A stretch of DNA of 21,510 nucleotides from Nitrososphaeraceae archaeon (GCA_025937665.1 JAICQW010000008.1:1-21510); one strand, 5' to 3'. Positions 6,705 to 15,045 are shown, counted from the first letter of the stretch. Notes: generated by a model not told the origin, from the sequence alone. Made by a program: numbers and translations.

Positions 6705-8186
6705 TTGCCTTATAAAATTGTCAATGGAGAATTTGAGCCTCTAACGTATACCAGCGATGATGTTTTGCTTAAAATCAAGGAAGAAGGAATAAAATTTGTT
6801 GATTTACAATTTACTGGATTATTCGGAAGGTTTCATCATACTACCATGGCAGCTAATATGTTAAGGAAGGAAGACTTTAAGGACGGCTTGCCAAAACTTG
6901 ATGGTTCCTCAATTAAAGGATTTACGGAGATTCATGAATCGGATCTAATCATTAGACCTGATCCTTCCACATATGCCTTTATTCCATGGATAGAAAAGTA
7001 TCCCACTGCAAGATTGATATGCGACATTCAATCGGGCGGCGAAAGGAGAGAACCCTACCTGGCGGATCCGCGAGGGATAGCCAAGAATGCAGAAAAGTAC
7101 GTCAAGGAAAATGGTTATGATATCTCATACTGGGGACCAGAGGTAGAATTCTTTGTCTTTGATAAATTACAAGTAAATACATTGACCTCATTTCATAGTC
7201 AAAGCTATGAAATAACCTCCCGTGAAGCACCTTGGTCAACAGAAAACGTCGGTTATACTCTCAGGTTGAGAGAGGGATATCTTCCAAGTCCACCCGGAGA
7301 TACTCTTATGGACTATAGGCATGAATGCGTAGATGTTCTCAGTTCGAATTTCGGAATAATATGCGATGCTCATCATCATGAAGTTGCGACTGCTGGACAA
7401 TGTGAAATAGACATTCGTTACGATAGTCTTGTTAATACTGCTGATTCTGTCCAAAGTTACAAGTATATTGTCAAGAATATTGCAAAAAAGCATAACATGA
7501 TTGCAACAATGATGCCCAAACCAATTGCATTGGATAACGGTTCGGGGATGCATGTTAATGTTAGTCTCTGGAATAAAGGAAAAAATCTATTCTATGATCC
7601 AAATGACAAATATGCAGAGCTATCACAAACTGCAAGGTATTTCATTGGCGGTATACTAGATCACGCAAAGGCTCTTGCAGCAATTGTAGCGCCAACTACG
7701 AATTCTTATAGAAGGTTGATACCCGGATACGAAGCACCAGTTTATATTGCCTGGAGTACGGGTAACAGGTCGGCAATAATCAGAATTCCTGCACATTATA
7801 AGGGTGAAAAATTTGCACACCTCAAAAGAATAGAATTTAGAGCACCAGATCCTTCATGTAATCCGTATTTGGCTTTTTCTGCGATCGTCGCAGCTGGCCT
7901 TAGTGGAATTAAAAAGAGAATTGAAGCAAATGATCCTAAGATAGAGGATCATGTTGATGCAGATATATTCAAGATGACTGATGCTGATAGAGAAAAACAT
8001 AAAATCAAACAGTTGCCGGCGAGTTTGAGAGAATCAATTGAGGAATTAAAATCCGACTCTGATTTCTTGAAACCAATATTTGGTAAACATGTTATCGAAC
8101 GGATAATTGACGATGCAGCAAAACAACATATGGAACTGGCTGTACGTCCTCACCCGCATGAATTTACCATGTATGCAGACGTATGA
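6705..8186 (+). CDS. glnA: glutamine synthetase type I
   Basis: 493 aa, full length for GS type I. The enzyme makes glutamine from glutamate, ammonia and ATP, the main ammonia assimilation step. The N-terminal beta-grasp part includes DGSSIKGF (66-73). The catalytic domain shows the metal-binding GPEVEF (E146, E148), HHHEVATAGQCEIDIR, the GSGMHVNVSLW histidine loop, NSYRRLIPGYEAP and RIEFRAPDPSCNPYL. Where adenylylated enzymes have NLYDLP, this protein reads DIFKMT, so the modifiable Tyr is Phe and adenylylation control is not expected. The start is TTG at 6705; no ATG in frame lies nearby upstream. TTAATTA at 6674-6680 is at about -28, suggesting a leaderless or near-leaderless transcript. 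It converges on the BMP-family gene. Confidence 0.97.
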   Translation: MPYKIVNGEFEPLTYTSDDVLLKIKEEGIKFVDLQFTGLFGRFHHTTMAANMLRKEDFKDGLPKLDGSSIKGFTEIHESDLIIRPDPSTYAFIPWIEKYPTARLICDIQSGGERREPYLADPRGIAKNAEKYVKENGYDISYWGPEVEFFVFDKLQVNTLTSFHSQSYEITSREAPWSTENVGYTLRLREGYLPSPPGDTLMDYRHECVDVLSSNFGIICDAHHHEVATAGQCEIDIRYDSLVNTADSVQSYKYIVKNIAKKHNMIATMMPKPIALDNGSGMHVNVSLWNKGKNLFYDPNDKYAELSQTARYFIGGILDHAKALAAIVAPTTNSYRRLIPGYEAPVYIAWSTGNRSAIIRIPAHYKGEKFAHLKRIEFRAPDPSCNPYLAFSAIVAAGLSGIKKRIEANDPKIEDHVDADIFKMTDADREKHKIKQLPASLRESIEELKSDSDFLKPIFGKHVIERIIDDAAKQHMELAVRPHPHEFTMYADV

Positions 8187-8240
8187 TGTAGCAGCATGAA
8201 TTGAGTTAGATGTCTTAGTTTAGATGACCCAATTAGAAAG

Positions 8241-9344
8241 TCATTCTGAAACTATGATTTTTTTATTCCTGATATCTTGACTCAATTTCAGGAATTTATC
8301 CTGAATATCTTTGGGTATCTTGTTTTCAAAACCATGGAACGGAGCAATGTATAGAATTCCATCTTCGGTGGTTGAATTCTTTGTCGATTCTAATCCAGGA
8401 GTGTAAATCATTCCTGTAAAGTTATTCATACGTATCATTTTGAATATATAGTCATATGCCTTTACCGGATCCAAAACAAATGACGTCACTACAGTATCAG
8501 GCGCCAATTTATTCTGGTCTGACACAGCACCAAATGCATAGATTCCTTTCTCTTTCGCTGCATGGATAACACCTTGTCCAGCCGTATCAGCTACATGCAT
8601 AATAAAATCTGCACCTTGTTCAATCTGAGACAATGCAGCAGACCTTCCCTTAGATTCATCATCCCAATCATCCAGGTAAGTCACAAGTACTCTGGTAGTA
8701 GAGTTGACATCCAAAGCACCCTGTTTGTAACCTTCGTATATCCTCTTTAGGTTGGGATATTTCTCATCTCCTCCAATAAATCCAATAGTATGGTTTTTTG
8801 AAAGCATACCTGCAAGTGCTCCTAGAAGATACGTGGCTTCCTGTTGTTTCGGGAAAATTGAGGCCACATTTTCAGATTTTACTAATCCAGTGAATACTAT
8901 AAATTTTATGTCGGGGTATTTCATTGCGATCTTAATAACGGGATCTCCCCATTCGTATCCTTGAGCTATGATAATATCGTAATCCTCATCTGCATAATCC
9001 TTGAGAGTAGTTTCTATGTTTGATATTGATACGTTATCTAAGAAAGTGACTTCATAACCATATTTAGAAATTATTTCTTGTCCAGCGTTATAAGCAAATG
9101 CTCCCCAACCTGCATCGCTAAAAAGACCATCAGTTAAATAAGCTACCCTTAGAGATTTATCATCTATAATTTTACCCGATTGATTCTGTTCCTGTGCGTA
9201 TCCCTCTTGAAGGAAATAACAATGACACATGGCTACAACCCAACCAAGCAAAACAACAATTGAAATACAAAACAATCTTCTTTGGATCCGTAAATATCCT
9301 ATTCTAATCATTTTTTTCATCATTTTCCTCTTGACTTTCTCCAT
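8241..9344 (-). CDS. BMP-family extracellular ligand-binding protein
   Basis: Up to 367 aa. A hydrophobic segment (LFCISIVVLLGWVVAMCHCY) marks a signal peptide or anchor, so the protein acts outside the membrane. The mature part matches the BMP/PnrA fold (PF02608): VAYLTDGLFSDAGWGAFAY, GFIGGDEKYPNLKRIYEGY, and GADFIMHVADTAGQGV followed by AAKEKGIYAFGAVSDQ. Relatives bind nucleosides or other small ligands for ABC importers. The usual lipobox is not clear. It overlaps the end of the upstream histidine kinase. The longest form starts at 9344, but ATGs at 9323 and 9320 follow an AGAGG motif, and ATG at 9311 overlaps the kinase TAG by 8 nt, so the true start is probably one of these. No permease or ATPase gene adjoins it, which favours a sensory role over transport. 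Confidence 0.88.
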   Translation of the reverse strand: MEKVKRKMMKKMIRIGYLRIQRRLFCISIVVLLGWVVAMCHCYFLQEGYAQEQNQSGKIIDDKSLRVAYLTDGLFSDAGWGAFAYNAGQEIISKYGYEVTFLDNVSISNIETTLKDYADEDYDIIIAQGYEWGDPVIKIAMKYPDIKFIVFTGLVKSENVASIFPKQQEATYLLGALAGMLSKNHTIGFIGGDEKYPNLKRIYEGYKQGALDVNSTTRVLVTYLDDWDDESKGRSAALSQIEQGADFIMHVADTAGQGVIHAAKEKGIYAFGAVSDQNKLAPDTVVTSFVLDPVKAYDYIFKMIRMNNFTGMIYTPGLESTKNSTTEDGILYIAPFHGFENKIPKDIQDKFLKLSQDIRNKKIIVSE

Positions 9345-11115
9345 TCTCCTTATCTATAAGCGGTAGTGTAAAGATGAAGGTAGCTCCTTCTTGCTGGGAA
9401 CTACTTTTTGCCCATATTTTTCCGCCATGTGCTTCGATAATGTTTTTTGAAATAAACAAGCCCAGCCCAGTTCCCCTGTCGGATTTTGTTACAAACTTGG
9501 AAAATAACTTGGGGAATATTTCAGGGTGTATTCCAACTCCGGTATCTTTTACAGTAACTTGAACCTTTTTTGACATGATTGCAGTTGTAACAGTAATTGA
9601 TCCTTTTTTGGTAAATTTCCCCGCATTGTCAAGAAGGTTCAGCAATACCTGATTTAGTCTTAACTTGTCTCCTGTAATAAAAATTGTCCTGTCTGGACTT
9701 TCATAATTTACCACAAGATCCTTGTGTATTAATTGAATATTTCTCTTATATTCCTCAACAATATTTAATATTAGATCATACAAATTTACTCTTTCCTTCA
9801 TCAATTTCAAAGTATTACTCTCTATTCTGGTAACATCAAGTATATCCTCAGCAAGCCTTCCTAACTTTTCTGTGTTTCTCTTTATGATATCTATATATTG
9901 ATTTTTCTTAGCTGTACTTAAATCTGCAGATTGCAGGAGATAAATTGCATTGAGGATGGGTTGAATAGGTGTCCGAAGTTCATGAGCAGCAACATTAATG
10001 AATTGATTTTGGGCCTCATCCTTAATCTTTAGTGATTCATTTGCTTTCATCAATTTGTAATTGGATTCGTTAAGGTCGCGAGTTCGTTTTGCGACTTCAT
10101 TCTCCAATATGCCATACCATTTTCTTAATAAAAAGACCAGAAATATTATTGCAGCAGTAGTTCCAGTAAGCAAGGAGAACATCTTTATACCTTCTGTAAA
10201 AAGAACCGAATTTATTTTCAGATATATTCGATCGGTTGGTGTTACCACTTGAACGAAATATACAGGTTGTGTTCCAACTAACACCGGCGATTGCGTATTT
10301 AATCTCTCACCTTTTCCATAGTCATACATTGCATGCCCAGCATTGCCGGCCAGCAAATACTGTGTCAAATTATTCAGGACCTTATTGTAATTGATAAATT
10401 GTTGTGTTTCATTGCCAAAGAAATTTTTCCCTACTAGATCACCACTTGCACCTACGGCCAAAAGATTTCCGTTTCTATCAAACGCGACTAAAAATTGTGA
10501 GTTTATATCGTTAACATTTCCGTAATTCTTGAAAAATTCAATGGTAGGTAAATTCGCCACAACCGTTCCAATATAATGACCATCCTTCACGCTTGTTATT
10601 GGATACGTTATCACTATTCTATACTTGCCATCGATTCCTGTAAATCCATTAGAGTATACTGGTTGAAGGCTTTCCATTGTTTGCTTCATATAATCATTAG
10701 ATGAAATATCAATGTTCACAAATGTCTTCATTCCGACTGAAGCTTTATGAGTAGTTATAACCCCTTCATTATCTGTAATTAAAAGACTATCAACTTTTGT
10801 GACAGAATTAAGCTGGTTAAATTTTTCTTGAAGTAAGTTGTTAACATTATCTCCTGATAACATTTCATTCTGGATATATAATGAATCAGCCAGGCCTTGA
10901 AGCATAGAGGTAACCAATCGTAGATCTGATCCAACATGTTGTGAAACTGATTTCGTAGAATTTATTTGCCTCTCCAGTTCCTGTTCGAATATGCTTTCTC
11001 TGATACTTGTTTCATTGACTCTCTGAAAATAAAAAAATAATCCATATGAAGCGACAGCTATTATTATAACAGATATGACACCAATGTACATCAGTTTACT
11101 AGAAATTAGTGTCAT
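9304..11115 (-). CDS. membrane sensor histidine kinase with extracellular sensor domain
   Basis: 603 aa. A first membrane helix at residues ~9-30 is followed by an extracellular region at ~31-305 with a dCache-like pattern (LLITDNEGVITTHKASVG, DYMKQTMES, YRIVITYPI, FLVAFDRNGNLLAVG). The second helix lies at ~308-331, then a charged helix (333-370). The HisKA H-box has H378 in FINVAAHELRTPIQP. The ATPase domain has an N-box (LLNLLDNAGKF, 491-501), G1 DTGVG (524-528), an F-box (LFSKFVT) and G2 GTGLGL (548-553). All motifs look intact, so it should autophosphorylate. No receiver domain is fused and no response regulator gene adjoins. It lies 50 nt beyond the 3' end of tRNA-Val on the same strand and overlaps the BMP gene, implying translational coupling. 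Confidence 0.93.
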   Translation of the reverse strand: MTLISSKLMYIGVISVIIIAVASYGLFFYFQRVNETSIRESIFEQELERQINSTKSVSQHVGSDLRLVTSMLQGLADSLYIQNEMLSGDNVNNLLQEKFNQLNSVTKVDSLLITDNEGVITTHKASVGMKTFVNIDISSNDYMKQTMESLQPVYSNGFTGIDGKYRIVITYPITSVKDGHYIGTVVANLPTIEFFKNYGNVNDINSQFLVAFDRNGNLLAVGASGDLVGKNFFGNETQQFINYNKVLNNLTQYLLAGNAGHAMYDYGKGERLNTQSPVLVGTQPVYFVQVVTPTDRIYLKINSVLFTEGIKMFSLLTGTTAAIIFLVFLLRKWYGILENEVAKRTRDLNESNYKLMKANESLKIKDEAQNQFINVAAHELRTPIQPILNAIYLLQSADLSTAKKNQYIDIIKRNTEKLGRLAEDILDVTRIESNTLKLMKERVNLYDLILNIVEEYKRNIQLIHKDLVVNYESPDRTIFITGDKLRLNQVLLNLLDNAGKFTKKGSITVTTAIMSKKVQVTVKDTGVGIHPEIFPKLFSKFVTKSDRGTGLGLFISKNIIEAHGGKIWAKSSSQQEGATFIFTLPLIDKENGESQEENDEKND

Positions 11116-11165
11116 TTGTTAACCAGTGATGATTTACAGTATTTTTGTATTTATCGTTATCAGTA

Positions 11166-11240
11166 TGGAGGGGATGGGATTTGAACCCATGACCACCTGC
11201 GTGTAAGGCAGGTATCATAACCAGTCTAGACCACCCCTCC
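11166..11240 (-). tRNA. tRNA-Val(TAC)
   Basis: 75 nt on the minus strand: acceptor GGAGGGG/CCCCTCC, D arm containing TAGACTGGTTA, anticodon stem CCTGC/GCAGG with loop CTTACAC (anticodon TAC at 11203-11205), and T arm ATGGG-TTCAAAT-CCCAT. The discriminator is A at 11166. There is no intron and no encoded CCA. Confidence 0.95.
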
Positions 11241-11260
11241 ATCGGTTTTCATGCTTGTCA

Positions 11261-11273
11261 AAAAGTATAATAT
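11261..11273 (-). promoter_or_regulatory. TATA-like box of tRNA-Val
   Basis: The minus strand reads ATATTATACTTTT, about 21-33 nt before the tRNA 5' end, the normal spacing for archaeal box A. Confidence 0.45.
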
Positions 11274-11387
11274 TCAGGGGTTATTTGAATTAATCAAACG
11301 CTCAATTACATGTTTCCAATTTGAGTATTTTTAATTTTTTTTATTAGATTCAAACTTTTATTAAACTGCGTAGCTAAATCACTAAGT

Positions 11388-11909
11388 ATGTCATTTGGCG
11401 TTGATACGCTTGGAGGTTTAAGTGAGAAATTAAAACAATTGGTAAACGAGACACAAGAACATTATGAATCTTTTATTGGTGATGCTCAACTTTACAAAAA
11501 AGGAAAAATTGGTGATAAAGAATTTTTCGGGAAAGTAGGAAAATTCATGATATCTCTTTCTGCGCTAAATTTTTTAGCTATTAGAGTAATACTCGAAATG
11601 AAATCCGCAGTGGATAAAGGTTCATCACTAAAAAGCCCAACTGGAGGAATTGCACAGCCTTCATCTGGCTCTGGATTTGGGGTCAATTCGTTTGTAGACA
11701 GCGGCGGTAGTATCGGTGGAAACCAACCATCAGACAATGATCAATATCTGTTACCCGAACCTGATCAACTAAATGAACCAAAATTCATGCCAGTCGATAT
11801 AACCATTAAACCTGAAGCTAACCAGGATTCAAAAAAGAATTGTGTCAAATGCCAGTCATCAATATCTGTTACAGCTAAATTCTGTCCCAAGTGTGGAAAT
11901 TCGCAATAA
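11388..11909 (+). CDS. hypothetical protein with C-terminal zinc ribbon, 173 aa
   Basis: The N-terminal half (residues ~8-85) looks helical (LSEKLKQLVNETQEHYESF; FMISLSALNFLAIRVILEM). A Gly/Ser/Pro-rich, probably disordered linker (~86-145) leads to a C-terminal zinc ribbon with C152, C155, C166 and C169 (CxxC-x10-CxxC, ending in KFCPKCGN). Such C-terminal ribbons are common in archaeal proteins of varied function, so the ribbon alone does not assign a role. No signal peptide is seen, so it is probably cytoplasmic. The next gene, 29 nt after this stop, ends in an almost identical ribbon, including a shared 21-nt DNA stretch. Confidence 0.75.
   Translation: MSFGVDTLGGLSEKLKQLVNETQEHYESFIGDAQLYKKGKIGDKEFFGKVGKFMISLSALNFLAIRVILEMKSAVDKGSSLKSPTGGIAQPSSGSGFGVNSFVDSGGSIGGNQPSDNDQYLLPEPDQLNEPKFMPVDITIKPEANQDSKKNCVKCQSSISVTAKFCPKCGNSQ
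11877..11897 (+). repeat. 21-nt exact repeat, copy 1 (zinc-ribbon coding)
   Basis: The sequence from AAATTCTG to AGTGTGGA is identical at 11877-11897 and 12272-12292. Both copies encode the KFCPKCG end of the zinc ribbons in the two adjacent genes. Exact identity over 21 nt, including synonymous positions, suggests recent duplication or gene conversion rather than convergence. Confidence 0.7.
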
Positions 11910-11938
11910 TTAAAAACTCCATTTTGTTTTAGTTTATT

Positions 11939-12307
11939 ATGGATGTATTTGATGGGAGAGCTGCTTCTGAAGAGTACATGTCAACACATTCCCTGACTTT
12001 TTCGACTCCTGAAATGACATTAAAAAAATTTGCTTTGTGGTTAGGAGATCAAGTTAATGTTCCTGGAAAAAACAAGACTGAACCTCGATTGCTGACGTAT
12101 ATCAAGAATGTCAATAATCAGTCAGGTAGTTCCGATTTCCTTCCAGATACTGATGAATCATTCAAGCCTAGCGGGGCAGTTACAGATATGTTTAAGGACA
12201 CTACAGAGGTCGGACAGGTCAAATCTTCGCCCAACTGTCATAATTGTAATTATCCACTCAAAACAGCATCAAAATTCTGTCCCAAGTGTGGATCAAGACA
12301 ACACTGA
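11939..12307 (+). CDS. hypothetical protein with C-terminal zinc ribbon, 122 aa
   Basis: An N-terminal region (residues ~1-60; TPEMTLKKFALWLGDQV, PRLLTYIKNV) is followed by a polar linker and a zinc ribbon with C100, C103, C114 and C117, the same CxxC-x10-CxxC spacing as the preceding gene. The N-terminal parts of the two proteins are not obviously alike, so this is either a diverged paralogue or a shared ribbon on different domains. The ATG at 11939 overlaps an AT-rich TTTATTATG stretch without a ribosome binding site. Function unknown; probable cotranscription with the upstream gene suggests they act together. Confidence 0.7.
   Translation: MDVFDGRAASEEYMSTHSLTFSTPEMTLKKFALWLGDQVNVPGKNKTEPRLLTYIKNVNNQSGSSDFLPDTDESFKPSGAVTDMFKDTTEVGQVKSSPNCHNCNYPLKTASKFCPKCGSRQH
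12272..12292 (+). repeat. 21-nt exact repeat, copy 2 (zinc-ribbon coding)
   Basis: This is the second copy of the repeat at 11877-11897, inside the last codons of the 122-aa protein. Flanking bases differ immediately on both sides. Confidence 0.7.
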
Positions 12308-12424
12308 TCAAAATTCAGTGTCTGAACTACTAAAATTTCATATCAGGCCTGTAAAGTCTTTCCTCTCTTGATTTTGTATTTTGTAAATGCTTTAAATTAA
12401 AGAATAACTAAAGTTCACAAACCA

Positions 12425-12991
12425 TTGCCTGGAAATGTAGGAATCGAATCTAGCGCTTTTGGCTTTCTTTTTATCAGTATCGCATTAGCAGTTCTAACAG
12501 GCACTATGATTAACGAATTCTTAGCAACTCAACATATTCCAATTTATTATCAACTACTAGCATGGATGTTGGTATTTGTTTTTGTATTGGGAATAACGTT
12601 TACAAAAATGAAGAATCTGTTTCGTTCGATAAGAAACAGAATGAAAAATAGCATAAGATGGCCTCTTCATGCAAAAATAATTAACGGTCTAAGTTGGGCA
12701 GGACCATTTTTGGCTATTCCTATATTCCATCCTTTTGCACACTATTTGATACTCTTTGGAATTGGAACTGGTAACATCTCGACGTATTTTTTGATTAAAT
12801 ATTATAACGAGTACAAAAATAAAGAACAATTTATTGTTGGGATACTTGCGATAACAATGATCCCGGTTTTGATTCTAGTTGATGTTTTACTTGCGACTGT
12901 TTTAGTTCATCAACATGTATTAACACTTTCAAGATTATTTGTTGCACTATCATATGGTGTAGGAGGTTTTTACGCATTAAATGAAAGATGA
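12425..12991 (+). CDS. polytopic membrane protein, 188 aa, coupled to queC
   Basis: Five or six hydrophobic segments are visible at roughly residues 10-30, 41-60, 86-103, 106-124, 137-160 and 163-182, with a basic loop (KMKNLFRSIRNRMKNSIRWP) after the second. No catalytic motif and no recognised family. The start is TTG at 12425. Its end overlaps the ATG of queC by 11 nt, so the two are almost certainly translated from one mRNA. This position at the head of a preQ0 operon raises the idea of a link to deazapurine handling, but I see no similarity to known queuosine-precursor transporters, and operon partners in archaea are not always functionally related. Confidence 0.7.
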   Translation: MPGNVGIESSAFGFLFISIALAVLTGTMINEFLATQHIPIYYQLLAWMLVFVFVLGITFTKMKNLFRSIRNRMKNSIRWPLHAKIINGLSWAGPFLAIPIFHPFAHYLILFGIGTGNISTYFLIKYYNEYKNKEQFIVGILAITMIPVLILVDVLLATVLVHQHVLTLSRLFVALSYGVGGFYALNER

Positions 12992-13691
12992 AAAGATTGC
13001 AATATGTATAATGAGTGGCGGACTGGATTCTCTCTGTGCTGCAGCATATGTTAAGAATTACAAAAAATATGCAATAAAAATAATTTCATTTTCTTATGGG
13101 CAAAGGGCTAAACGCGAAATAATTCAATCAAAAAAGCTTGCCAAGGCTTTGAATTCAGACGAATACCGTACAGTAGATATTAGTTTTATGAAGGAATTAT
13201 ACGGTAATTCCAACGTACTAACTAACAGCAAATTTTCAATTCCGTCCAAATTCGATCATAGTATTGTAGTGCCAATTAGAAATGCTGTTTTCATAACTAT
13301 TGCCACGGCTTGGGCATTTAGCGTTAACGCAGATTTGGTTGTACTTGGTGCTCACGCCGGTGATTTTCATTACCCCGACTGCAGACCAAAATTTATTCAA
13401 TCCATAACAAATGCATTGAACACAGGTGAGGAGGACAAAATCAAAAATGGCAGCAAACGAAAAATTTCCATATGGTCTCCTTCTCTGGAAGGAATTACTA
13501 AATATCATCTATTAAAATTAGGCCACAAACTATTGGGCGATATAATATTTGAATCATGGAGTTGTTATACAAATGGTAAAAAAATACATGGAGATGTCGT
13601 GCAATGTGGACAATGCGAATCGTGTATAAATAGGAAGATGGCATTTAGTAAGGCAGGTATAGAGGATAAAACAATTTATGCAAAGAACTGA
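12981..13691 (+). CDS. queC: 7-cyano-7-deazaguanine (preQ0) synthase QueC
   Basis: 236 aa, normal for the family. QueC uses ATP and ammonia to convert 7-carboxy-7-deazaguanine to preQ0, the base that archaea insert at position 15 of tRNA as the precursor of archaeosine. The ATP-pyrophosphatase P-loop SGGLDS is at residues 12-17. The central VVPIRNAVFITIATAWA and LGAHAGDFHYPDCRP match the family, and the C-terminal zinc site is seen as ESWSC followed by CGQCESCINR. The gene overlaps the upstream membrane protein by 11 nt and queE by 14 nt, forming a tight operon. Confidence 0.95.
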   Translation: MKDEKIAICIMSGGLDSLCAAAYVKNYKKYAIKIISFSYGQRAKREIIQSKKLAKALNSDEYRTVDISFMKELYGNSNVLTNSKFSIPSKFDHSIVVPIRNAVFITIATAWAFSVNADLVVLGAHAGDFHYPDCRPKFIQSITNALNTGEEDKIKNGSKRKISIWSPSLEGITKYHLLKLGHKLLGDIIFESWSCYTNGKKIHGDVVQCGQCESCINRKMAFSKAGIEDKTIYAKN

Positions 13692-14415
13692 AAATAAGGC
13701 AAGAGCTAGAGTTAGTGAGATATTTACTAGCATAGAAGGAGAAGGGATATTCGTCGGAAAGAAAACATTGTTTATCCGATTCTCGGGTTGTCATTTAAAA
13801 TGCAGATGGTGTGATACAAAGTATGCGTTACCTCTAGATAGTGGAACTGAGTACCAGATCGATGAAATTGAAGATCTCATTATTAGAGAACTTCAACCAT
13901 TCACGTACAAAGTGAATTTCACCGGAGGAGAACCATTACTGCAAACTGACGCCGTAATCAAATTAGCTGATTTCATAAAAAAACAAACTAACCTCAAAAC
14001 ATACATTGAATCATCATGCTTTGATTCCGAACTTTTCAGTAAAGTTTTACCATATATCGACATATGCAAGATTGAATTCAAAACTGACGATTCTAAAGTT
14101 GTAGAAAATGAAGTGTATGATAGTTTGCTATTAAACGAGATTAAATGTTTGGAGTTAGCTGTCGAAAGTAACAAGACCACTTACATTAAAATAGTGGTGA
14201 CCAATTCTACAAACCTTGAAAGTTTCAAGAATTTGGTTTACAATATTTCAAAGAAAATAAGACCTTCAGACATTGTGGGCTTTATTATTCAACCTAGTCA
14301 CGGGGTAGACCAACCAACTGTTAATAAGCTTCTAGATACTTATGATATTGTCCAGCCCATGTTTCCCGAAGTGAGGATTATATCACAGCTACATAAAGAA
14401 ATAGGTGCTAGATAA
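13678..14415 (+). CDS. queE: 7-carboxy-7-deazaguanine synthase QueE (radical SAM)
   Basis: 245 aa. QueE rearranges 6-carboxytetrahydropterin to 7-carboxy-7-deazaguanine using S-adenosylmethionine and a 4Fe-4S cluster. Evidence is the SIEGEG motif (18-23), the cluster motif CHLKCRWC with C38, C42 and C45 (CxxxCxxC), and TGGEPLLQ, the SAM-binding GGE motif. The product is the substrate of QueC, encoded just upstream with a 14-nt overlap. folE begins 15 nt after its stop. All key residues appear intact. Confidence 0.95.
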   Translation: MQRTENKARARVSEIFTSIEGEGIFVGKKTLFIRFSGCHLKCRWCDTKYALPLDSGTEYQIDEIEDLIIRELQPFTYKVNFTGGEPLLQTDAVIKLADFIKKQTNLKTYIESSCFDSELFSKVLPYIDICKIEFKTDDSKVVENEVYDSLLLNEIKCLELAVESNKTTYIKIVVTNSTNLESFKNLVYNISKKIRPSDIVGFIIQPSHGVDQPTVNKLLDTYDIVQPMFPEVRIISQLHKEIGAR

Positions 14416-14430
14416 ATAAAGGGAAAAAAC

Positions 14431-15006
14431 ATGAAAAAAACTTCACTTAACAAGAGAAAGATAGAAAAACTCGTTAGGGAACTCATAGTGCAACTGGGAG
14501 AAAACCCTGACCGTGAAGGTCTTTTGGGAACTCCACAAAGAATTGCGGACATGTATGAAGAGATTTTTGCCGGGTATTGCATGAATTCAGAGCTTGAAAT
14601 TAGTTTTAGTGAAGAAACCGATTCCATTATTGCAAAAGACATTCAATTCTATAGTATGTGTGAGCATCATATGCTTCCTTTCTTTGGGAGAATACATATC
14701 GCCTACACTCCATCAGGAAAAGTCTTTGGAATATCAAAACTCGCACGGTTGGTAGAGAAATACTCTAAAAGATTACAAATCCAGGAAAGACTCACAAAAG
14801 AAGTTGCAGACGAAATAATGAAAATGGGAGTTAAGGGTGTGACGGTTATTGCCGAGGGAGAGCATCTATGCATGAAGATGAGGGGCGTTAGAAACAACAG
14901 TACTATTATTACAATAGCAAATCGTGGTCTAGTAGATCAAAATGACGCCCGGGCACACTTATTAGCTATGGTATATGATTCTAAACCCAAAATTCATAGC
15001 GCATAA
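14431..15006 (+). CDS. folE: GTP cyclohydrolase I FolE
   Basis: 191 aa. FolE converts GTP to 7,8-dihydroneopterin triphosphate, the first step towards preQ0 and pterins. The family signatures are NPDREGLLGTPQRIADMYEE near the N-terminus, the zinc ligands C77 and H80 (CEHH) and C147 (EHLCMKMRG), and the active-site TPSGKVFGISKLARLVE. It is third in line after queC and queE, which points to preQ0 supply as its main job. QueD, the enzyme between FolE and QueE, is not in the window. The last codons and stop lie within a 21-nt tandem duplication, so an in-frame second copy of the C-terminal codons follows the TAA. Confidence 0.95.
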   Translation: MKKTSLNKRKIEKLVRELIVQLGENPDREGLLGTPQRIADMYEEIFAGYCMNSELEISFSEETDSIIAKDIQFYSMCEHHMLPFFGRIHIAYTPSGKVFGISKLARLVEKYSKRLQIQERLTKEVADEIMKMGVKGVTVIAEGEHLCMKMRGVRNNSTIITIANRGLVDQNDARAHLLAMVYDSKPKIHSA

Positions 15007-15030
15007 CAAAAAATTCATACCGCATAACAA
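14989..15030 (+). repeat. tandem 21-nt duplication across the folE stop codon
   Basis: Copy 1 (14989-15009) and copy 2 (15010-15030) both run from AAAATTCATA to GCATAACAA with one mismatch (G versus C in the middle). Copy 1 contains the folE C-terminal codons KIHSA plus TAA. Copy 2 would read KIHTA plus TAA in the same frame. Confidence 0.85.
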
Positions 15031-15045
15031 ATATCACAATAATCC

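Noticed and set aside
12108..12371. 87-codon frame overlapping the 122-aa zinc-ribbon gene
   Set aside because: It is an out-of-frame shadow of a gene with a clear CxxC-x10-CxxC ribbon, and its own translation shows no domain.
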